Source: Gordonia rubripertincta (GTDB lineage: Bacteria > Actinomycetota > Actinomycetes > Mycobacteriales > Mycobacteriaceae). Taken from it: 64,000 bases of DNA. The stretch is taken from positions 2,356,001-2,420,000 of the forward strand of contig NZ_CP136136.1 of assembly GCF_038024875.1 (NCBI RefSeq), in the 5' to 3' direction. Positions 58,397 to 64,000 of the stretch are shown piece after piece. The notes beneath the pieces are model-generated. The model was not told the origin of the DNA. It did not search any database and worked only from the letters and a program-made list of their open reading frames with translations. How positions within the stretch are numbered: position 1 is the first letter of the stretch; every line of letters begins with the position of its first letter. Both the position numbers and the translations under genes were made by a program.

Positions 58397-59623
58397 TCAA
58401 CAATTACTCGGTGCGGGCAATCCGGCAACTCGGTCGCGGACCCAGGCCGCCATAGCGGGGCCAGGGTCGACGATATGCCCCTGTTGTTCGTGACGGTCAC
58501 TCAGTACCCGATCCCCGGCGTCACATGCGCGTCGAAGTGTGTCTTCCATCACATCGACGGGAATGACGTCATCGGCGGCCGAGTACACCGCGAGGATCGG
58601 CACCTTGGTCGCGGTCCGGGGCAGGGTGTAGGCCGCGAGGCGCGCGTGCAGGATTCGGGCGGCTTCGGGCGTCACGGCGCCCAGGGAGGTGTGCGCCGGC
58701 ACCGACAGCAACGACACCGCGGTCCGGTCGTCCGCACACGTCGGTGCCGCGGAGGTGTGGAGGTTGGAGAGGTGATCGCCGGGCTTCACCGCCGGATCGG
58801 CCTGCGAGACCCCGTGCACCACCAGGGGATACAGATGCTGTTGTGCGCGGGTGAGTGTGTTCTCCTGCGCGCGCGTCGCGAAGTACCGGGGATCGAGCAG
58901 CGGTGCGACGGCCACGACGCCCAGCAGTTCGCCGCTGCCGCCGCCGTAACCGGCGAACTCCTCGGCAGTCGACCAGGTCGCCGCACCACCCTGCGACCGT
59001 CCCGCGGCCAGCCAGCGAGGGCTGATGCCGAGGCCGGCGGACTGAGCCGCCCGAGCGGCGTCGATGACGTTGTAGGCGGCGGTGCGCGGTTCGAGATACG
59101 GGTGCGGCGGCTGGCGTCCGGTGCGGGTGCCGAGTCCCTGGTAATCGGTGGTGACCACGGCATATCCCGTGTCGAGGAAGTCCCGGACCGCGGTCAGGTC
59201 GCCGAACATGTCCGCTTGGTCCGACGGCGCGCAGTCGGGCGTGATGCCGGTGGTTCCGTGCGCATAAGCGATCAGCGGCCAGCCGCCGGCCGGGGGAGTG
59301 GAACCCGGAACGAAGACCGCGCCACTCACATTCGTCGCTGTCCCGTCGACCCCCGAGGTGGACCGATAGACCAGCCTTTTTCCGACGGTGCCGTCCGGCA
59401 ATGTCCAGGAACCGGGAATGTCGTCTGCCTGGACGATTTGCCCGCGCTGCTCGACGGCTTCCGCGCTCAGCACAACCGACGTCGACGACGCCGCCGAGCT
59501 CGATGTGCCGGCCGTCCAATCGTCCCCCGACGACGACGAACACGCCGAGATCCCGACACCGAAAACGGACACGACGGCAATGGATATGCCGACGTTCCGC
59601 GCTCGACCCCACCTTAAATTCAC
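58397..59623 (-). CDS. Secretory lipase (LIP family), putative lipoprotein
   Basis: A 408-residue exported serine hydrolase. The signal sequence (VGISIAVVSVFGVGISAC) ends in a lipobox-like G-I-S-A-C, so lipidation is likely, followed by a Ser/Thr-rich linker. The LIP-type core has PLIAYAHGTTGITPDCAPS (oxyanion), AAGRSQGGAATWS (nucleophile), PILAVYSAADDVIP (acid) and EQQGHIVDPGPAM (His). Substrates may be triacylglycerols or esters on the cell surface polymer. The GTG at 59623 is chosen so that the signal peptide is N-terminal. It is divergent from the second synthase across a short gap. Confidence 0.82.
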   Translation of the reverse strand: MNLRWGRARNVGISIAVVSVFGVGISACSSSSGDDWTAGTSSSAASSTSVVLSAEAVEQRGQIVQADDIPGSWTLPDGTVGKRLVYRSTSGVDGTATNVSGAVFVPGSTPPAGGWPLIAYAHGTTGITPDCAPSDQADMFGDLTAVRDFLDTGYAVVTTDYQGLGTRTGRQPPHPYLEPRTAAYNVIDAARAAQSAGLGISPRWLAAGRSQGGAATWSTAEEFAGYGGGSGELLGVVAVAPLLDPRYFATRAQENTLTRAQQHLYPLVVHGVSQADPAVKPGDHLSNLHTSAAPTCADDRTAVSLLSVPAHTSLGAVTPEAARILHARLAAYTLPRTATKVPILAVYSAADDVIPVDVMEDTLRRACDAGDRVLSDRHEQQGHIVDPGPAMAAWVRDRVAGLPAPSNC

Positions 59624-59689
59624 CCGGAAACGGTAACCCGTCGATTCCTGCGGTTTGCGTCGACGTATTGCTTGAATGATTCTGGGGGT

Positions 59690-61522
59690 GTGGAGCTGAC
59701 CGTCGGGACCCGGGGAACAGGTGCGTCGTCCGCTGACGGCCCGGTGCTCACCGACGCCGACCCAGCCCGCCGGCCGACTGCTCGACGCCACGCCGAACCG
59801 CCTGCGCCGCAATATAACCCTCTGTTCGTCACCGCACCGGACGACGACGAAGTCTACGAGTATCTCGGACCGCAGATGCGCTGGATTCAGCTGGTTCTGA
59901 TCGCCGCATTCGTGCTGGTCGCTGTCTCACTTGTCGCATTTGCCACGACCCACGTCTGGCTGACGCCGGTACTGTTCATTCTCGTCTTGAATGTGATCGG
60001 CAACACATTTTCTTTGTTCACCGGTATGAACAAACGACGGGTCACCTGGGCGTCGCATCAGCAACGCGTCACATCCTGGAATCCGCACGACGGCCGCTAC
60101 CCGAGCGTCGACATTTTTCTCCCCACGTGTGGCGAAAGCCTGGAAATCCTGCGAAACACCTACGAGCACGTCGTCGCGATGAGCTGGCCGGGGCGGTTGT
60201 CGGTCTACGTGCTCGACGACGCTGCGCGCGAGGAAGTTCACGATCTGTCAGCGTCTTTCGGGTTCGACTACGTCGTTCGTCCGGACCGGGGACACCTCCG
60301 CAAGGCGGGCAATCTCCGAAACGCCTGCCGGATCAGTCGGGGCGAATTGATTGTCATCTTCGACGCCGATTTCTGTCCGCGCGCCGATTTCCTCGGTCAT
60401 TTGGTCCCCTATTTGGACGACCCGCAGGTCGCTATTGTGCAGAGTCCGCAATGCTTCGCGACCACCGAGTCGATGGGCTGGATTCAGCGGACCGCCGGCG
60501 CTACGCAGGAGTTCTTCTACCGTTGGGTGTTGCCGTCGCGGGATCGGATCGGCGCCGCCAACTGCGTCGGCACTTCGGCGATCTACCGGCGCGGTGCGCT
60601 CGACCGGGTGGGCGGTTTCGCCGAGATCGAGCACAGCGAGGACCTCCACACCGGCCGCCATGTGCAGCAGGCCGGGTACACGATCCGCTATGTGCCGGTG
60701 GTGCTGTCGCGCGGCCTGTGCCCGTCGGACCTCGCCGGCTTCCTGAATCAGCAGTACCGCTGGTGTCAGGGGACGTTGACGCGCATTCGCTCGATCCCAG
60801 AGATGCGGCAACCAGGTATTCCCTCGCTCCCTGAGGAGGCACGGAGCTTGCGGAGTGCCGTCACGAAGGGGCAGGCCCAAAGCCTCCGCCAACGCATCGC
60901 CCGCTGGGCGGGCGTCCTGTACTACATCACCACCGCGTTGAACGTCTTCCTGCTCTTCCTGCCGGGCGTCATCATGGCCGCCTTCTATCCCGAGGACGTC
61001 CGGCCCGTGCAGCTGGTCCCGTTCCTGCTGGGTCTGTGGGTGTACGTGGTGCTGTTCCCGCTGGTGTCGCGTACCCGCTGGCGGTTCGAGGTGTTGCGCA
61101 TCCAGATGGCGTACAGCTACGCGCATGCGGTGGCGATCTGGCACAAGGTCATCGGCCGCGAGATCGGCTGGGTGCCCACGGGCGTGATCGGCAAGTCGAA
61201 TTCGCTGGCCCGCTCCATCGCCTGGCTCGGCGCGACCGTGCTCGGGGCGTCGTTGCTGGCGTTCTGGGTGTTCATCGTGCGGGACGTGATGGTGTACGGC
61301 CTTGCCCAGTTCTGGATGATGGTCGGGCTGGTGCTGGCCTACACGTATCTGGCGTTGCCGCTGTTCGTCGAGTTCGTGAAGATCCTGATGCCGCGGCGTC
61401 GTAACCGCAGCGCCGAGGTCGACCCCGAGGACATCGACGCGAACGGCGACGCGAAGTATGACGACGCCGACGCCGAGACGGTGCAGTTGAGGAAGATCGA
61501 CCCGAAGGAGATCGCCTCATGA
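59690..61522 (+). CDS. BcsA-like cellulose-synthase-family glycosyltransferase
   Basis: A processive family 2 glycosyltransferase of 610 residues from the GTG at 59690; TTG at 59672 is an alternative. Two N-terminal helices precede the GT-A domain, which has SVDIFLPTCGESLEILRNT, YVLDDAAREEVHDL, VIFDADFCPRADF, HSEDLHTGRHVQQAG and QQYRWCQGTL (Q-x-x-R-W). Five or more C-terminal helices form the export channel. The tail is acidic and no PilZ domain is seen. A REP-like palindrome (60829-60870) encodes an in-frame insert (LPEEARSLRSAVTKG) between the GT domain and the channel. A -10-like TGAATGAT just before the GTG hints at a leaderless transcript. The small gene downstream overlaps by ATGA. Confidence 0.9.
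   Translation: MELTVGTRGTGASSADGPVLTDADPARRPTARRHAEPPAPQYNPLFVTAPDDDEVYEYLGPQMRWIQLVLIAAFVLVAVSLVAFATTHVWLTPVLFILVLNVIGNTFSLFTGMNKRRVTWASHQQRVTSWNPHDGRYPSVDIFLPTCGESLEILRNTYEHVVAMSWPGRLSVYVLDDAAREEVHDLSASFGFDYVVRPDRGHLRKAGNLRNACRISRGELIVIFDADFCPRADFLGHLVPYLDDPQVAIVQSPQCFATTESMGWIQRTAGATQEFFYRWVLPSRDRIGAANCVGTSAIYRRGALDRVGGFAEIEHSEDLHTGRHVQQAGYTIRYVPVVLSRGLCPSDLAGFLNQQYRWCQGTLTRIRSIPEMRQPGIPSLPEEARSLRSAVTKGQAQSLRQRIARWAGVLYYITTALNVFLLFLPGVIMAAFYPEDVRPVQLVPFLLGLWVYVVLFPLVSRTRWRFEVLRIQMAYSYAHAVAIWHKVIGREIGWVPTGVIGKSNSLARSIAWLGATVLGASLLAFWVFIVRDVMVYGLAQFWMMVGLVLAYTYLALPLFVEFVKILMPRRRNRSAEVDPEDIDANGDAKYDDADAETVQLRKIDPKEIAS
60829..60870. repeat. REP-like palindromic element inside the BcsA-like gene
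   Basis: Same architecture as the element at 55196-55239: outer CCCTGAG and CGAAGGG, inner arms GGCAC (60838-60842) and GTGCC (60855-60859), and the identical core GGAGCTTGCGGA (60843-60854). The inner stem differs from the first copy yet remains paired. It sits in frame inside the coding sequence. Confidence 0.75.
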
Positions 61523-61701
61523 CGCCGTTCGGTCCCGCACCCGACGACGCCCGCCCCGCAGCCACTCCCAAACGGCCGACCCCCACCAACTGGAACCGCA
61601 TCTCGGTGTGGGAGGTCATCGGATACACGCTGGTGATCCTGTTCATCGCGGCCGTGGCACTCGGTTGGTTCGACCTCATGCTCCCGTGGGACACGAAGTG
61701 A
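61519..61701 (+). CDS. Small membrane protein of the exopolysaccharide operon
   Basis: A 60-residue protein with a Pro-rich cytoplasmic N-terminus and one membrane helix (VIGYTLVILFIAAVALGWFD). The ATG overlaps the synthase stop (ATGA) and the acyltransferase begins 17 bases after its end, so it is coupled to both. Small single-helix proteins often accompany BcsA-like synthases as assembly subunits, but the family is not recognised. Confidence 0.78.
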   Translation: MTPFGPAPDDARPAATPKRPTPTNWNRISVWEVIGYTLVILFIAAVALGWFDLMLPWDTK

Positions 61702-61717
61702 TCGGCCGGCGCAGCTG

Positions 61718-63832
61718 ATGCCGTACGAGGCCCCGACGAAACCGATGCGCGCACTCACCGTTTCGTCGACGCAGGACTCTCCGGAGGCGCGCGTGGCGCC
61801 CAAGACCTTCTTCGACGACATCGCCGGCCTGCGGGGCATCGCGGTGCTGCTCGTGGTCCTGTTCCATTCGCACGTCCCGTACCTGACCGGCGGTTTTGTC
61901 GGCGTCGACGTCTTCTTCGTGATCTCCGGATTCCTGATCACCGGGCTGCTGGTCCGCGAGTACGAGCGCCACCAACGAATCTCGTTGCGCGGCTTCTTCG
62001 CCCGACGCGCCCGCCGCATCATCCCGCCGGCCGCGCTGGTCATCGTGGTGTCGATCATCGGCGCCGCAATCTTCATGCCGCTGCTGAAGGTGTTCAAGCA
62101 GGCCTTCGATCTGCTGGCCGCGGCAGCACAGATGGCGAACTGGCATTTCATCGAGCAGAACGCCGACTATCTGGCCGGTGCGATCGACGGCAGTCTGGCG
62201 ACGCATTTCTGGTCGCTCGCCATCGAGGCCCAGCTGTACTTCATCTGGTCGTTCCTGGTGATCGGTGCGGGTGCGCTCGCGACCCGGACGCGGCTGCGGG
62301 AATGTCTGTCGGTTCGCTGGTCGGTCGGGATCGCGGTGCTGCTGGTGAGCGTGGCGTCGCTGGTGTGGGCGATCGTGCTGACGCCCACCGACCCCGCGAC
62401 CGCCTACATGGCCACCTACACCCGCGCCTGGCAGTTCGGCGTCGGCGGCCTGGTGGCGATCGGGATGCCGGCTCTCGCACGACTCGGTGAAAAGCGGGCG
62501 ATCAGTCCCGTTGTCCTCGTGCTCGGTTGGGCCGGTCTGGTCGGGATCGTGGTCGCGGCGTTCATCGTGAACGCCCACACCCCGTATCCGGGTACCGCGG
62601 CGTTGCTCCCGACCGCGGGTGCCGCGCTGGTCATCGCCTCCGGTTGTGCGGTGGGGACGGGGTCGGTGTTCGTCGGACGGCTGCTGGCGACGCCGCCGCT
62701 GAAGTTCCTCGGGCGGGTCTCGTATGCCTGGTACCTGTGGCATTGGCCGGCGATCGTGCTGTACGAGGCGGTCGTCGGGTCGTCGAGCTGGCCGGTACTG
62801 CTGGCCGTGTCGGCGGGATCGCTGGTGCTCGCAACCATCTCGACGCTGCTGTTCGAGGAACCGCTACTGCGCAACCGCGAACTCAAACGCAATGACTCGG
62901 CGTCGATCTCGCTGGGCCTGACCGGCGTGGTCGCCGCCCTGGCGGTCACGATGACCGCCGGCGTGATCACCGTGCAGGTGGCCAGCCGCGACACCGTCGC
63001 GAACGCGGCGCTCACGTATCAGTCGGTCTTCGGGACCGACAGCGGTGAGCAGTCCGGCCCGGTGACGCCCAACCCGTTCCAGGCGTTCGACGACCGGCCC
63101 GAACCGTTCGAGTGCCTGATCCCGGTGGGGGACACCGCGCCCCGCACCGACTGCGTTTTCGGTCCGACCGACGGCATCCCGGTGGTGCTCTTCGGCGACA
63201 GTCACGCCGACCAGTGGGCGGAGGCGATCCGCAACCTCGGCGCCGACCACGGCTGGCGCATCCACCAGTTCACCAAGGCCGCCTGTCCGGCCCAGCACCT
63301 GCGGCCGCAGCCACGCATCCCTGACCCGTACGTGAAGGCGGACTGCCAGGAGTGGCGCGAGGAGACGCTCAAGCGCATCGCCGAGGTGGGCCCGCGGATC
63401 ATCTTTGTCTCGTCGCTGTCGACGTATGTGCCGGATCGGGTGGTCGCCGAGGCCGCGTGGACGCACACGATGATCCAGCTGCGGAACACCGGCGCCAAGC
63501 TCGTCTACATCGCCGACACGCCCTACCCAGGTTTCCAGGTGGCCGACTGCATCTCCGGATCGATGGACGACTGGACCCAGTGCGAGTTCAGCTTCGACGA
63601 CTACCCGCGCATCGAGCCGATCACCGACGTCGTGTCACGTGACGAATACCAGGACGTGACAACGGTCAGCGTCAACGACCTGCTGTGCAAGGGCAACTCG
63701 TGTTTCGCCGCCCACAACAAGATCCTCTTCTACCGCGACGACTCGCATCTGACCGCCACCGCCGCGCGGGTCCTCGAGCCGGCGCTACGCGCGCAGCTGG
63801 ATAAGCAGAGGTTCGACTACAACGCGCGATAG
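61718..63832 (+). CDS. OafA/YrhL-type acyltransferase with C-terminal SGNH domain
   Basis: A 704-residue polysaccharide O-acyltransferase. The acyltransferase-3 membrane domain starts FFDDIAGLRGIAVLLVVLFH with the Arg and His motif, then GGFVGVDVFFVISGFLITGL and ARRARRIIPPAALVIV, over about ten helices. After a linker the extracytoplasmic SGNH domain has VVLFGDSHADQWAEAIRN (catalytic Ser) and RDDSHLTATAA (Asp and His). The fusion transfers acyl groups, usually acetate, across the membrane onto sugars. Being last in the operon of a cellulose-like synthase, it points to an O-acetylated product. The ATG at 61718 is the first start after the small gene. Confidence 0.92.
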   Translation: MPYEAPTKPMRALTVSSTQDSPEARVAPKTFFDDIAGLRGIAVLLVVLFHSHVPYLTGGFVGVDVFFVISGFLITGLLVREYERHQRISLRGFFARRARRIIPPAALVIVVSIIGAAIFMPLLKVFKQAFDLLAAAAQMANWHFIEQNADYLAGAIDGSLATHFWSLAIEAQLYFIWSFLVIGAGALATRTRLRECLSVRWSVGIAVLLVSVASLVWAIVLTPTDPATAYMATYTRAWQFGVGGLVAIGMPALARLGEKRAISPVVLVLGWAGLVGIVVAAFIVNAHTPYPGTAALLPTAGAALVIASGCAVGTGSVFVGRLLATPPLKFLGRVSYAWYLWHWPAIVLYEAVVGSSSWPVLLAVSAGSLVLATISTLLFEEPLLRNRELKRNDSASISLGLTGVVAALAVTMTAGVITVQVASRDTVANAALTYQSVFGTDSGEQSGPVTPNPFQAFDDRPEPFECLIPVGDTAPRTDCVFGPTDGIPVVLFGDSHADQWAEAIRNLGADHGWRIHQFTKAACPAQHLRPQPRIPDPYVKADCQEWREETLKRIAEVGPRIIFVSSLSTYVPDRVVAEAAWTHTMIQLRNTGAKLVYIADTPYPGFQVADCISGSMDDWTQCEFSFDDYPRIEPITDVVSRDEYQDVTTVSVNDLLCKGNSCFAAHNKILFYRDDSHLTATAARVLEPALRAQLDKQRFDYNAR

Positions 63833-63872
63833 TTCCTCTTGTTGCCACCGCCGTTGCCACCTACGTACGTTA

Positions 63873-63900
63873 CGCCTCTGCAGCGACAACTTTCGAGGCG
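63873..63900. terminator. Possible terminator after the acyltransferase gene
   Basis: CGCCTC (63873-63878) and GAGGCG (63895-63900) can form a 6-base stem with a 16-base loop, 41 bases past the stop. There is no T-run, so support is weak. The last 100 bases of the window contain no complete gene. Confidence 0.35.
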
Positions 63901-64000
63901 CAACACATGTTCACAACAGCGAGGCCACGTACGGGACGCTGTGCGGCGGCCGTAGAGAACGGTGTTGTGCTAAGGTGCTTTGTCAAACAAATCGGCTACT

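Overview
The window is high-GC actinobacterial DNA, most probably from Gordonia or a close relative in the Mycobacteriales. The evidence is an eight-gene mce lipid-import operon with its own MceG ATPase placed directly upstream of rpoB-rpoC, two Mce-associated membrane proteins, IniA/IniC-like dynamins, a Rv1733c-like protein, a DinB2-type polymerase, DUF222-HNH (13E12-like) repeats and a mycobacterial-type SOS box. The genus is an inference; no rRNA or tRNA gene was seen.

Layout. 1-534 (-): edge-truncated AbiEi/DUF559-type gene. 834-12735 (+): mceG, yrbEA, yrbEB, mceABCDEF and two mam genes, mostly with overlapping start/stop codons. 12.9-20.6 kb (+): a consensus-like promoter, rpoB, rpoC and a strong bidirectional terminator. 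20.6-25.4 kb (-): secreted hydrolase, glutaminase-STAS fusion, VOC protein, DUF559 protein, and a membrane protein with an AlbA_2 (Schlafen-type) domain. 25.5-32.2 kb: the most unusual block. An ECF sigma factor with an Asp-rich partner, a tiny hydrophobic ORF and a six-repeat DxDxDG protein (-) lies divergent from two dynamin-like GTPases and a membrane-anchored Hsp70-like protein (+). 32.3-38.4 kb: genes typical of a DosR/dormancy regulon (universal stress protein, flavodoxin-like protein, PEP synthase, PadR-like regulator, Rv1733c-like protein). 38.6-47.3 kb: an unknown protein, a dinB2-like gene, a phosphodiesterase with a displaced N-terminus, an acetyltransferase, the YcnI-CopC-CopD copper genes (ycnI frameshifted), and two alpha/beta hydrolases. 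47.4-63.8 kb: a cellulose-like exopolysaccharide region (two family-2 synthases, a BcsB-like protein, a GT39-like membrane transferase, an exosortase-like protein, SGNH esterase, secreted lipase, OafA-type acyltransferase), with two decayed DUF222-HNH repeats at 47.4-48.5 and 55.8-57.1 kb bracketing its first operon.

How the genes work together. The mce operon encodes a complete lipid importer: ATPase, two permeases, six substrate-binding tunnel proteins and accessory proteins. The dynamin/Hsp70/ECF block looks like a self-regulated envelope-stress or membrane-remodelling module. The exopolysaccharide genes could build and O-acetylate a secreted beta-glucan-like polymer.

Quality caution. Four single-base gains and one loss all fall in short G/C runs (phosphodiesterase, ycnI, both HNH genes), so base-calling indels must be considered before calling these genes dead. 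Start codons were chosen by Shine-Dalgarno spacing, operon overlap and family alignment from memory; no database search was possible.
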